From: Moraxellaceae bacterium
GTDB taxonomy: Bacteria; Pseudomonadota; Gammaproteobacteria; Pseudomonadales; UBA3067
Direction: 5' to 3'
Length of the DNA: 11,209 nt
Assembly (NCBI GenBank): GCA_002401525.1
Contig: NVTH01000046.1
Coordinates: 1-11,209 of the forward strand
How positions within the stretch are numbered: position 1 is the stretch's first letter; each line of letters starts with the position of its first letter. The translations under genes were made by a program, and so were the position numbers. The notes beneath the pieces are model-generated. The model was not told the DNA's origin and ran no database searches. It worked only from the letters and a program-made list of their open reading frames with translations. Shown piece by piece: positions 1-5,587 of this stretch.

Positions 1-327
1 GTTATCGTCGAACTTACCACCGGCGTGTAGCACGGTCATGATGACTTCGGCAGCGGAAACCCCTTCCTCTTCATGGATATCAACAGGGATTCCTCGTCCA
101 TCGTCAGCAGTGGTGATCGATTCATCTTCGTGAATAGTCACTCTTACTTCGGAGCAATAACCTGCTAAGGCCTCATCAATCGAGTTATCCACTAACTCAA
201 ATACCATATGATGCAAACCTGTCCCATCATCGGTATCACCAATGTACATTCCAGGGCGCTTACGCACAGCATCAAGTCCTTTTAGAACTTTGATACTGGT
301 CGAATCATAGGTGTTTTCTTCGCTCAT
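1..327 (-). CDS. gyrB: DNA gyrase subunit B, N-terminal part (cut by window edge)
   Basis: GyrB is the ATPase subunit of the A2B2 type II topoisomerase that introduces negative supercoils. Only the first 109 residues are present; the gene continues beyond position 1. The visible part is the start of the GHKL ATPase domain and is nearly collinear with E. coli GyrB from residue 7 onward. Seen motifs are [18 protein letters not shown], the N-box [10 protein letters not shown] (Glu44 as the likely catalytic base, Asn48 for magnesium), the DDGRGIP box (residues 75-81, Asp75 for adenine) and [15 protein letters not shown] at the edge. The ATG at 327 is preceded by a good Shine-Dalgarno GGAG (336 to 333) five bases upstream. 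It lies downstream of recF on the same strand, as in Pseudomonas, with a repeat-filled gap of 114 bp. The identity is secure; nothing can be said about the C-terminal two thirds. Confidence 0.97.
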   Translation of the reverse strand, partial: MSEENTYDSTSIKVLKGLDAVRKRPGMYIGDTDDGTGLHHMVFELVDNSIDEALAGYCSEVRVTIHEDESITTADDGRGIPVDIHEEEGVSAAEVIMTVLHAGGKFDDN

Positions 328-344
328 ATTCACTCCAACTGCAT

Positions 345-430
345 ATAAGATAAACTACACATAAGATAAATTACACGTAAGAATAAACTACACGTAAGGT
401 AAGTACGCGTAAGGTAGTACACGTAAGATC
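345..430. repeat. Decayed tandem repeat array between recF and gyrB
   Basis: Five consecutive units plus a partial sixth lie head to tail. On the plus strand they are ATAAGATAAACTACAC (345-360), ATAAGATAAATTACAC (361-376), GTAAGAATAAACTACAC (377-393), GTAAGGTAAGTACGC (394-408), GTAAGGTAGTACAC (409-422) and a stub GTAAGATC (423-430). Unit length drifts from 16-17 down to 14. The two units nearest gyrB differ at only two positions, and divergence grows toward recF. The array lies in the presumed recF-gyrB transcript just upstream of the gyrB Shine-Dalgarno site. No function is recognised. It could be simple slippage expansion, or it could influence gyrB leader structure or promoter spacing. Confidence 0.85.
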
Positions 431-441
431 TTTAATTAAAC

Positions 442-1545
442 TCATTCACTGTCCAACAAAACCCCATGTTCCACGTGGAACGTTTTAAAGGGTTTTCCCT
501 CTAATGCAGGAAGTAACAAATCTGGGGAAACCGCCGTAATAAAAACTTGCGAAGAGAGAGCTTGGAATATCTCACAAAGCTTTTTCTGGTTTTCTAAATC
601 TAATTCTGCGGCTAAATCATCCACGAGGAAAACACATGTTTTACCGGTGGTTTGCTGAAGTAACTCGGCTTGCAGACACTTCAGGACGCAAACCAAAATT
701 TTTTTCTGGCCGCGAGATAAAACTTCATCTGCGGAGCGCCCGTCTACTTTAATCTTAATATCAGCTTTGTGGGGACCGTACTGAGTATAACCCAATTTAA
801 CGTCTCTCTCGCGACTATTTCTAAAAGCTTCAATTAAATCAAGGTCATCGGGCCACCCTTTTAACAACCTAAATTGCAGGGACAAACCGGGAATTAAGTT
901 ACTGTATTTCTGTTCAAAGAACGCTTTAAATTGATCCAGATACTCTACTCGGGCACGAAGAATATTTTCTGAACATTTATTGATCTCATTATCCCAAATC
1001 AATAACTCTTTGTTCGCCCGCTCAAGATCACCAGCTTGCAACTTCTTCAGTATAGCGTTTCGATGCCGTAACAATTTTTGGGCGTCTCTCCACCAATTAA
1101 TAAATTGAGGTTCCACGTGGAACACACCCCAATCCAAAAATTTTCTGCGCCCATTAGCGCTCCCCTCTATCAGCTCAATAGAGGAAGGTGTGATCACTTG
1201 AAGAGGTAGATGATTGGCTAATTCTGCAGCGCTTCGAGCATTTTCGCCATTAATACGCACTAGATGTTCACCCGAACGATTTTTTGAAATTCCTAAGCGT
1301 ACACTCGGTGAATCATATTCGCAGACCTTACCAAATACTTCACAACTGGGATTTAAATGAGTGATGTATTGCGCAGGCTGATTTGAACGAAAAGACCGCC
1401 CTACTCCTAGCAAATTAATCGCTTCAAGAAGACTTGTTTTGCCGCTTCCATTCGGTCCACAAATTAAATTAAAACTTGGAATTGGGCTAAGCTCTAGGTC
1501 AGACAAGTTGCGGACGTTATTAATATGAAGTAATTCAATCCGCAT
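442..1545 (-). CDS. recF: DNA replication and repair protein RecF
   Basis: RecF is an SMC-like ATPase that, with RecO and RecR, helps load RecA at single-strand gaps and stalled forks. The 367-residue product has the normal family length (E. coli 357). Seen motifs are the Walker A loop GPNGSGKTS (residues 30-38), the ABC signature LSRGQ (276-280) and the Walker B strand VFLVDDLAAELD (305-316). The segment WGVFHVEP around residue 142 and the C-terminal FHVEHG (356-361) match typical RecF positions. The ATG at 1545 has a purine stretch AGGCGGA about ten bases upstream. It sits 58 bp downstream of dnaN and is probably co-transcribed with dnaA and dnaN. Unusually, two parS-type palindromes lie inside the coding sequence, and both encode Phe-His-Val-Glu in the same frame. 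Confidence 0.97.
   Translation of the reverse strand: MRIELLHINNVRNLSDLELSPIPSFNLICGPNGSGKTSLLEAINLLGVGRSFRSNQPAQYITHLNPSCEVFGKVCEYDSPSVRLGISKNRSGEHLVRINGENARSAAELANHLPLQVITPSSIELIEGSANGRRKFLDWGVFHVEPQFINWWRDAQKLLRHRNAILKKLQAGDLERANKELLIWDNEINKCSENILRARVEYLDQFKAFFEQKYSNLIPGLSLQFRLLKGWPDDLDLIEAFRNSRERDVKLGYTQYGPHKADIKIKVDGRSADEVLSRGQKKILVCVLKCLQAELLQQTTGKTCVFLVDDLAAELDLENQKKLCEIFQALSSQVFITAVSPDLLLPALEGKPFKTFHVEHGVLLDSE
467..482. promoter_or_regulatory. parS: parS centromere-like site (ParB binding), in the 3' end of recF
   Basis: The 14-bp perfect palindrome GTTCCACGTGGAAC (468-481) lies in the context TGTTCCACGTGGAACG. It matches the origin-proximal parS sequence of Pseudomonas and is close to the wider bacterial consensus TGTTTCACGTGAAACA. 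ParB nucleates here and spreads, and ParA or SMC complexes then act to segregate origins. The site is about 4.1 kb from the perfect DnaA box, within the usual range. The bases also encode RecF residues Phe356 to Glu359. ParA and ParB genes are not in the window; in Pseudomonas they usually follow rsmG, just beyond the right edge. Confidence 0.88.
1109..1124. promoter_or_regulatory. parS: parS centromere-like site (ParB binding), inside recF
   Basis: On the minus strand the sequence reads TGTTCCACGTGGAACC, with the perfect 14-bp palindrome core at 1110-1123. This is the Pseudomonas-type parS sequence as I know it. It lies about 3.4 kb from the perfect DnaA box and 642 bp from the second copy. 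It encodes RecF residues Phe142 to Glu145. Two identical 14-bp palindromes within one kilobase are very unlikely by chance, which supports a real ParB-binding cluster. Confidence 0.88.
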
Positions 1546-1587
1546 AAAAACTTATCCGCCTAGGCGAAGAATACTAATGTAAAACGG

Positions 1588-1612
1588 CCATTAAAGACGA
1601 CCATTAAAGACG
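1588..1612. repeat. 13-bp tandem duplication across the dnaN stop codon
   Basis: CCATTAAAGACG occurs at 1588-1599 and again at 1601-1612 with one base between, giving a 13-bp period. The copy at 1601-1612 contains the last Met-Arg-Leu codons and the TAA stop of dnaN in reverse complement. The other copy lies just downstream of the stop in the dnaN-recF gap. It looks like a replication-slippage duplication that left the protein end unchanged. Confidence 0.9.
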
Positions 1613-2707
1613 CATGGGCATCACTACATAGAGTGATTCTTCATTATCTTGGCCATAGATAATGGCACTAGAGTTTGAGTCAGCAATATCGAACACTACC
1701 TGCTCTTCTTTAATCGCATTCAACACATCGAGCAAATAACTGACGTTAAAGCCCACTTCGATAGGATCTCCCTCGTAGGTTACGCTGACTTGTTCTTCAG
1801 CTTCTTCCTGCTCCGGGTTATTGGCGGTAATTTGAATTTGGTCATTGCTGACGAGTACTCGAATGCCTCTGTATTTCTCATTGGAAAGTATTGCTACGCG
1901 ATTCAGTGCTTGCCGCAGCTCTTCCCGATTGGCAAAAATCTTTCGATCGCTGCGTTTCGGCAAAACCCGCATGTAATCGGGGTATTTCCCGTCCACCAAC
2001 TTGGAGGTAAAAGTAAATGAAGCGGTGACGACTCTTAAATGATTTGTACCAATCGCAATTCGCACAGGTTCAATGTAATCACTTAAAACACGAGAAAGCT
2101 CGAGCACGCCTTTACGAGGCAAAATAATTTGCTCAACATCAGTGCCCGCAAAATCGATCGCGACATCAGCCAATGCTAATCGATGGCCGTCAGTTGCCAC
2201 ACTGCGGATATGCCCTTCTGACACTTCCAGCAACATGCCATTTAAATAATGACGAATATCTTGTTGAGCCATAGAAAAAGCTGTTTGGCCTAAAATCCCA
2301 ATAAAACTTTGCGGATCCATGGAAAAATCCAACAAACCCACGGTTTCTTCTAAGTTCGGAAAATCAACAGCAGGCAACGTAATCAGTGAAAACCGGCTTT
2401 TACCGGCCTTCACTACCAATTTTTGCTCTACCTGGGACACAGTGATTTCACTGCCGGGTGGCAAAGATTTACAGATATCCAACAACTTTCGAGCCGGAAC
2501 CGTAATTTCCCCTGGGACCACTTCGCCACTCAAAGAAATTTTAGCGACTAGCTCTATTTCTAAATCAGTGCCGGTTAAACTCAATTGATCAGCGTCAGCC
2601 ACAATCAATACGTTCGACAATATGGGTTGAGTTTGTTTCCGCTCAACCACACCAGAAACCTGTTGTAATGGCCTCAATAACTCGTCTCTATTGACGCTAA
2701 ACTTCAT
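1604..2707 (-). CDS. dnaN: DNA polymerase III beta subunit (sliding clamp)
   Basis: DnaN forms the ring-shaped dimer that tethers DNA polymerase III to DNA and serves as a platform for Hda, MutS, MutL, ligase and translesion polymerases. The 367-residue product is one residue longer than the E. coli clamp and aligns throughout. It begins MKFSVNRDELLRPLQQVSGV and ends VVMPMRL, the conserved C-terminal tail that lines the partner-binding pocket. The pattern TDLEIEL near residue 47, ATDGHRLA near 172 and the NPEQEEAEE segment near 293 are typical of the three clamp domains. The ATG at 2707 has only a weak GGACGGA ribosome site. It lies 54 bp after dnaA, consistent with dnaA-dnaN co-transcription. 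A 13-bp tandem duplication covers its stop codon. Confidence 0.98.
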   Translation of the reverse strand: MKFSVNRDELLRPLQQVSGVVERKQTQPILSNVLIVADADQLSLTGTDLEIELVAKISLSGEVVPGEITVPARKLLDICKSLPPGSEITVSQVEQKLVVKAGKSRFSLITLPAVDFPNLEETVGLLDFSMDPQSFIGILGQTAFSMAQQDIRHYLNGMLLEVSEGHIRSVATDGHRLALADVAIDFAGTDVEQIILPRKGVLELSRVLSDYIEPVRIAIGTNHLRVVTASFTFTSKLVDGKYPDYMRVLPKRSDRKIFANREELRQALNRVAILSNEKYRGIRVLVSNDQIQITANNPEQEEAEEQVSVTYEGDPIEVGFNVSYLLDVLNAIKEEQVVFDIADSNSSAIIYGQDNEESLYVVMPMRL

Positions 2708-2761
2708 AGATTGTCCGTCCGTATCGAAAAATTAGCGTTTCAAAAAACTCTAATAATAAAC

Positions 2762-4210
2762 CTAAGTTGTTAATATTCTTAATAAATTACTATAATCTTC
2801 ACACACAGCTAGGTCCGCGTCACGCAGCTCTTTAATCTTTCGACAAGCGTGCAATACAGTAGTGTGGTCTCTACCCCCAAACGCATCGCCAATCTCTGGC
2901 AAGCTGTGATTAGTGATTTCTTTAGCCAATGCCATGGCTATTTGACGTGGCCTGGCCACAGATCGACTGCGACGCTTAGAATGAATGTCAGCAATCCTAA
3001 TCTTAAAATATTCAGCTACGGTTTTTTGAATATTCTCAATACTGACTAATTTATCCTGCAACGCTAATAAATCTTTCAGCGACTCTTTAACAAAATCAGT
3101 GGTAATGGCTTCGCCGGTAAAATGCGCGTTGGCAATCACCCGTTTTAAAGCGCCTTCCAACTCTCGAACGTTAGAGCGTATTCGCTGCGCAATGAAAAAC
3201 GCCGCCCCATGGGGTAAATCAATCCCCGCTGATTCTGCTTTTTTCATCAAAATCGCGACTCGGGTTTCAAGTTCTGGGGGCTCAACCGCCACCGTTAATC
3301 CCCACCCAAAACGGGACTTCAACCTTTCTTCTAAGCCATTAATTTCTTTTGGGTACTTATCACAGGTTAAAATCATTTGCTGGCCACCTTCAAGCAACGC
3401 ATTGAAGGTATGGAAAAACTCTTCTTGAGATCTTTCTTTGCCAGCAAAAAACTGGATATCATCGATCAGCAAGGCATCCACCGAGCGATAAAAGCGCTTA
3501 AATTCATTAATGGCGTTGATTTGCAGGCCTTTTACCATATCCGCCACAAAACGCTCCGAGTGAAGGTAAACCACCTTCGCTTGAGGGTTTTTTTCAGCAA
3601 TATAGTTGCCCACCGCTAACATTAAATGGGTTTTACCCAGTCCCACCCCACCGTATAAAAATAACGGGTTGTAGACCCTGCCAGGGTTTTCGGCGATTTG
3701 CATAGCCGCCGCTCTAGCGAGTTGGTTGGACTTGCCTTCGATAAAGTTATCAAAATTATAGAGCGGGTTTAAATTGCTCTTATGATTAATGGTGCCACCA
3801 ACATTAACTTCTCTAGTGCCGGTGTTGTTAGCGCTAGAATGGTTATTGTTCTGATAATAAGGCTTTCTACTGACCGCACTATTACCACTGGCAGCACCCT
3901 GCCCCCCGCCACGGCCTGCTACAGCTGTTGCAGGCGCTTTTCGCCCTTCACTACCCGCACTGGCTCGACTGCCAATTTCTAAATGAACGCGAGGCGCTCC
4001 ACCTTCAGACAATTCAGCTAAAATTTCGCTGATTCGTGTGAGGTATTTATCAGAAACCCAGTCCAACACAAAACGGTTGGGTGCAAGCAATTTGAAGCAA
4101 TTCTGCCCCTCATCAACTACCTGCAACGGACGAATCCAAGTATTAAATTGTTGCGAAGTAAGGTCGTCTTGAAGACGGTCCAAACACCTATCCCAAAGTG
4201 AACTTCCCAC
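2762..4210 (-). CDS. dnaA: Chromosomal replication initiator protein DnaA
   Basis: DnaA is the AAA+ protein that binds DnaA boxes at oriC, melts the unwinding element and recruits DnaB helicase. The 482-residue product has all four domains. Domain I (about 1-80) contains [19 protein letters not shown] and the WIRPLQ motif. Domain II (about 81-145) is a Gly/Ala/Ser/Asn-rich linker. Domain III has Walker [10 protein letters not shown] (187-195, Lys193), Walker B LLIDD (247-251), the [10 protein letters not shown] box containing the likely arginine finger (Arg300), and sensor [11 protein letters not shown] (348-355 region). Domain IV carries the DNA-binding signature [11 protein letters not shown] (445-455). 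The start is GTG at 4210, five bases after GAGGGG. It faces away from the intergenic origin. Degenerate DnaA boxes upstream suggest autoregulation, which is inference. Confidence 0.98.
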   Translation of the reverse strand: MGSSLWDRCLDRLQDDLTSQQFNTWIRPLQVVDEGQNCFKLLAPNRFVLDWVSDKYLTRISEILAELSEGGAPRVHLEIGSRASAGSEGRKAPATAVAGRGGGQGAASGNSAVSRKPYYQNNNHSSANNTGTREVNVGGTINHKSNLNPLYNFDNFIEGKSNQLARAAAMQIAENPGRVYNPLFLYGGVGLGKTHLMLAVGNYIAEKNPQAKVVYLHSERFVADMVKGLQINAINEFKRFYRSVDALLIDDIQFFAGKERSQEEFFHTFNALLEGGQQMILTCDKYPKEINGLEERLKSRFGWGLTVAVEPPELETRVAILMKKAESAGIDLPHGAAFFIAQRIRSNVRELEGALKRVIANAHFTGEAITTDFVKESLKDLLALQDKLVSIENIQKTVAEYFKIRIADIHSKRRSRSVARPRQIAMALAKEITNHSLPEIGDAFGGRDHTTVLHACRKIKELRDADLAVCEDYSNLLRILTT

Positions 4211-4215
4211 CCAGT

Positions 4216-4221
4216 CCCCTC
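4216..4221 (-). promoter_or_regulatory. Shine-Dalgarno site fixing the GTG start of dnaA
   Basis: On the minus strand GAGGGG is followed by five bases (ACTGG) and then GTG at 4210. The downstream residues [10 protein letters not shown] align with the usual DnaA N-terminus, so the GTG is the correct start although it is not ATG. Confidence 0.8.
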
Positions 4222-4258
4222 GTGCTGACCAAAAGATTAAGAGGGGGAATTTTATACT

Positions 4259-4267
4259 TGTTGATAG
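4259..4267 (-). promoter_or_regulatory. Degenerate DnaA box near the dnaA promoter
   Basis: The minus strand reads CTATCAACA, with seven of nine matches to TTATCCACA. It lies about 50 bp upstream of the dnaA start and directly upstream of a TATAAA sequence (minus strand, 4256 to 4251) that could be the dnaA -10 element. No convincing -35 is visible. A DnaA site here would fit autorepression of dnaA, but the match is weak. Confidence 0.35.
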
Positions 4268-4357
4268 AACGACGCTAGCTTAATTTGAAAGCTTTTTCAG
4301 GGGTATTAAACAAAAAAAACCAAACCATTAAAGGCTTAAAAACGTTTAAACCCGACA

Positions 4358-4393
4358 ATATCAACGTTATTCGAATTATTAAGCTGTTGATAT
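4358..4393. repeat. Inverted repeat with DnaA-box-like arms in oriC
   Basis: The arms ATATCAAC (4358-4365) and GTTGATAT (4386-4393) are perfect 8-bp reverse complements around a 20-bp spacer. The right arm extended by one base gives ATATCAACA on the minus strand, a seven-of-nine match to the DnaA box. They may be paired weak DnaA sites; in an AT-rich region chance is also possible. Confidence 0.4.
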
Positions 4394-4443
4394 CTACTTG
4401 AACTACGGGGATAAAAAATCAAAGTTAGAAAAACTGGTTTTTT

Positions 4444-4462
4444 TTGTACACATTTCTACACA
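4444..4462 (+). promoter_or_regulatory. Two degenerate DnaA boxes one helical turn apart
   Basis: TTGTACACA (4444-4452) and TTCTACACA (4454-4462) each match TTATCCACA at seven of nine positions, including the CACA end. Their starts are exactly 10 bp apart, so both would lie on the same face of the helix and in the same orientation as the perfect box at 4553. This resembles the low-affinity DnaA arrays that assemble only with DnaA-ATP in E. coli, but binding is inferred. Confidence 0.5.
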
Positions 4463-4552
4463 TTCATTCAGCGTTTATCCCTGCATATAAGCAGCACTTA
4501 CACACTCCTTAGTCAAGCGTTAAATTTCTTTTTAATCAAAGGTTTAAATCGC

Positions 4553-4561
4553 TTATCCACA
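4553..4561 (+). promoter_or_regulatory. Consensus DnaA box
   Basis: TTATCCACA matches the high-affinity DnaA box at all nine positions. It is the only perfect copy in the intergenic region, and it lies 15 bp before the triplet-rich AT block. This suggests it anchors the DnaA filament at the unwinding element. Confidence 0.85.
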
Positions 4562-4573
4562 GAAATATCGCTC

Positions 4574-4650
4574 AGTAATAGTAGTAATAATAACTAATCT
4601 TTTATATATAAACTATATTATTACTATTAATAACTTAATTAGGATTAAAT
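4574..4650. other. Probable DNA unwinding element with triplet blocks
   Basis: About 77 bp is almost entirely A and T. Positions 4576-4593 are six uninterrupted triplets TAA TAG TAG TAA TAA TAA on the plus strand. Positions 4618-4629 are four triplets TTA TTA CTA TTA, which are TAA/TAG on the minus strand. Between them is the 12-bp palindrome TTTATATATAAA (4601-4612). TAGTAATAATA (4582-4592) and TATTATTACTA (4616-4626) are perfect 11-bp inverted repeats. Triplets of this kind next to DnaA boxes are the DnaA-trio elements described in Bacillus subtilis, which guide DnaA onto one strand during melting. Confidence 0.65.
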
Positions 4651-4653
4651 CCT
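4641..4653. repeat. Palindrome upstream of the rpmH promoter
   Basis: AGGATTAAATCCT is a perfect odd palindrome with 6-bp arms. It ends 8 bp before the -35 hexamer of the rpmH promoter, at the edge of the AT-rich block. It could be an operator or an origin-protein site. No regulator with this target is recognised. Confidence 0.4.
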
Positions 4654-4661
4654 CAGCCGAA

Positions 4662-4690
4662 TTGACATCGCTAGTGCTCTGCCTTAGAAT
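4662..4690 (+). promoter_or_regulatory. Sigma-70 promoter of rpmH
   Basis: A perfect -35 TTGACA (4662-4667) is separated by 17 bp from TAGAAT (4685-4690), which differs from TATAAT at one position. Transcription would start near 4697, leaving a leader of about 45 bases before the rpmH ATG at 4742. A strong promoter fits the high demand for ribosomal protein L34. Transcription leaving the origin here may also affect its opening. Confidence 0.85.
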
Positions 4691-4741
4691 TTCGCGGCTT
4701 TGTGCAAGACAATTCATTGCTAATTTTAGGAACCGCAGGAA

Positions 4742-4876
4742 ATGAAAAGAACTTTTCAACCCAGTAACTTGAAGAAAAAACGTACTCACGGATTTCGTGC
4801 TCGAATGGCTACAAAAAATGGCCGCTTAGTCCTTGCTCGTCGAAGAGCAAAAGGGCGCAAAAGTTTAACCGTCTAG
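4742..4876 (+). CDS. rpmH: 50S ribosomal protein L34
   Basis: L34 is a small, very basic protein of the large ribosomal subunit. The 44-residue product begins [20 protein letters not shown] and continues with [20 protein letters not shown], which is the complete family signature. The length equals that of Pseudomonas L34. The ATG at 4742 is preceded by AGGAACCGCAGGAA, which offers two purine-rich ribosome sites. The TAG stop at 4874-4876 forms part of TAGGAG, which is probably the ribosome site for rnpA. It is driven by the near-consensus promoter at 4662-4690 and is the first gene of the rightward cluster. Confidence 0.98.
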   Translation: MKRTFQPSNLKKKRTHGFRARMATKNGRLVLARRRAKGRKSLTV

Positions 4877-4891
4877 GAGAGCTTACGAATC

Positions 4892-5275
4892 TTGGATGGG
4901 TTTGGGTTTTCAAAACAGTTGCGTCTCAACACCCCAAAAGACTACCAACGTGTATTTAACGATGTTCAGCTAAAAAGCGGCGAGAAAGCGTTTCTCTGTC
5001 TCGCTAAAGCCAACGACCTCGCTTATCCTCGATTGGGATTGATTGCTCCTAAAAAACACCTTAAGTTGGCGGTGGATAGAAATAGAGTGAAACGGATTGT
5101 GCGGGACTCATTTCGATTAAATCAACACGATTTAGTGGGTTTGGACATTGTTGTTCTGGTTCGAAGTAAATATTTGAAAGAGCTGTCCAGCCAGCGCCAA
5201 TTAGCCCTTCTTGAAGGCCACTGGTCACGTTTAATCTCAAAATTCTCTCAGCGCGAGCTGGAATTTAAGGGATGA
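4892..5275 (+). CDS. rnpA: Ribonuclease P protein component
   Basis: RnpA is the protein cofactor of the ribozyme that removes 5' leaders from pre-tRNAs. The product is 127 residues, close to the family's 115-135. The conserved signature RNRVKRIVRDSFR (residues 63-75) and PRLGLIAPKKHLKLAV before it are diagnostic, and FSKQLRLNTPKDYQRVF is the usual N-terminal helix region. The start is TTG at 4892. The same frame has a stop at 4874-4876 and no ATG or GTG in between, so TTG is the best choice, with AGGAG (4875-4879) 12 bases upstream. It lies 15 bp after rpmH. The C-terminus (SQRELEFKG) runs into a strong hairpin that covers the stop codon. The function is secure; the exact start is less so. 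Confidence 0.95.
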   Translation: MDGFGFSKQLRLNTPKDYQRVFNDVQLKSGEKAFLCLAKANDLAYPRLGLIAPKKHLKLAVDRNRVKRIVRDSFRLNQHDLVGLDIVVLVRSKYLKELSSQRQLALLEGHWSRLISKFSQRELEFKG

Positions 5276-5287
5276 ATTCCAGCTTTT
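5256..5287 (+). terminator. Hairpin over the rnpA stop codon, possible weak terminator or processing site
   Basis: AGCTGGAATT (5256-5265) and AATTCCAGCT (5275-5284) are perfect 10-bp inverted repeats. A further wobble pair and an A-T pair extend the stem to 12 with a loop of AGGGA. The stem contains the rnpA TGA and is followed by TTTTAG. The U-run is short, so full termination is doubtful. Attenuation, RNA processing or 3'-end protection of rpmH-rnpA mRNA is plausible. Confidence 0.5.
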
Positions 5288-5311
5288 AGAGTTAGATCTT
5301 AGGGTGCAATA

Positions 5312-5344
5312 ATGCTGGATTCGACGTCTCGCTTGGGGCTTTGA
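5312..5344 (+). other. Possible 10-codon leader ORF abutting yidD
   Basis: An ATG at 5312 opens a frame of ten codons (MLDSTSRLGL) that ends with TGA at 5342-5344, directly followed by the yidD ATG in TGAATG. AGGG (5301-5304) lies seven bases before this ATG, a better ribosome site than the TTGGGG in front of yidD. Translating it could feed ribosomes into yidD. It may equally be a chance frame; no homology is known to me. Confidence 0.3.
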
Positions 5345-5587
5345 ATGATTAAATTTCTAATAGTGAGCTTGATTAAAGGTTATCAATTAGTCATTAGTCC
5401 TTTGCTTGGGCCTCGCTGTCGTTTTTATCCCTCTTGCTCTTGTTATGCCATCGAAGCCATCCAACTTCATGGTTTGATGCGTGGTTCCGCTTTAGCTGTG
5501 CGTCGATTATGCCGCTGTCACCCTTGGCATGAGGGGGGCGTTGACCCTGTTCCTGAAATTAATTGCTCCAATAAGAAACATAAATGA
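5345..5587 (+). CDS. yidD: Membrane protein insertion efficiency factor YidD
   Basis: YidD is a small membrane-associated protein that assists YidC/Sec-dependent insertion of inner-membrane proteins. The 80-residue product has the typical hydrophobic N-terminus ([20 protein letters not shown]) followed by the family signature [19 protein letters not shown] and [15 protein letters not shown], with its conserved cysteines. Length matches E. coli (85). The ATG at 5345 directly follows a stop in the same frame, so no longer form is possible. The 69-bp gap from rnpA is unlike many relatives, where the two genes overlap or nearly touch; here the gap holds a hairpin and a possible mini-ORF. Its stop overlaps the yidC start in ATGA, indicating translational coupling. 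Confidence 0.95.
   Translation: MIKFLIVSLIKGYQLVISPLLGPRCRFYPSCSCYAIEAIQLHGLMRGSALAVRRLCRCHPWHEGGVDPVPEINCSNKKHK

Larger units (their letters stand above)
4211..4741. other. oriC: Probable chromosomal replication origin (oriC), dnaA-rpmH intergenic region
   Basis: This 531-bp stretch has no gene and separates the divergent dnaA and rpmH genes, the known origin location in Pseudomonas. It is strongly AT-rich. It contains one perfect DnaA box (4553-4561), a phased pair of degenerate boxes (4444-4462) and weaker TGTTGATA-type sites (4259-4267, 4385-4393). It also holds an AT-rich block with TAA/TAG triplets (4574-4650) and the rpmH promoter at its right end. T-tract and A-tract runs at 4438-4445 and 4312-4319 could bend the DNA. 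There is no GATC in the whole stretch, so E. coli-style SeqA/Dam control is not expected. All flanking genes run outward from here. Exact borders cannot be set by eye. Confidence 0.88.

Noticed and set aside
1551..1566. TTATCCGCC and the palindrome CGCCTAGGCG before recF as a DnaA box or operator
   Set aside because: The box match fails in the CACA end, and the palindrome overlaps the likely recF ribosome site, which explains the purines.
3099..3619. Rightward open frames of 80-109 codons opposite dnaA
   Set aside because: They are antisense to the conserved AAA+ domain of dnaA and show no protein-like pattern.
4475..4483. TTATCCCTG as a further DnaA box
   Set aside because: Only the first six bases match; the end that contacts DnaA is lost.
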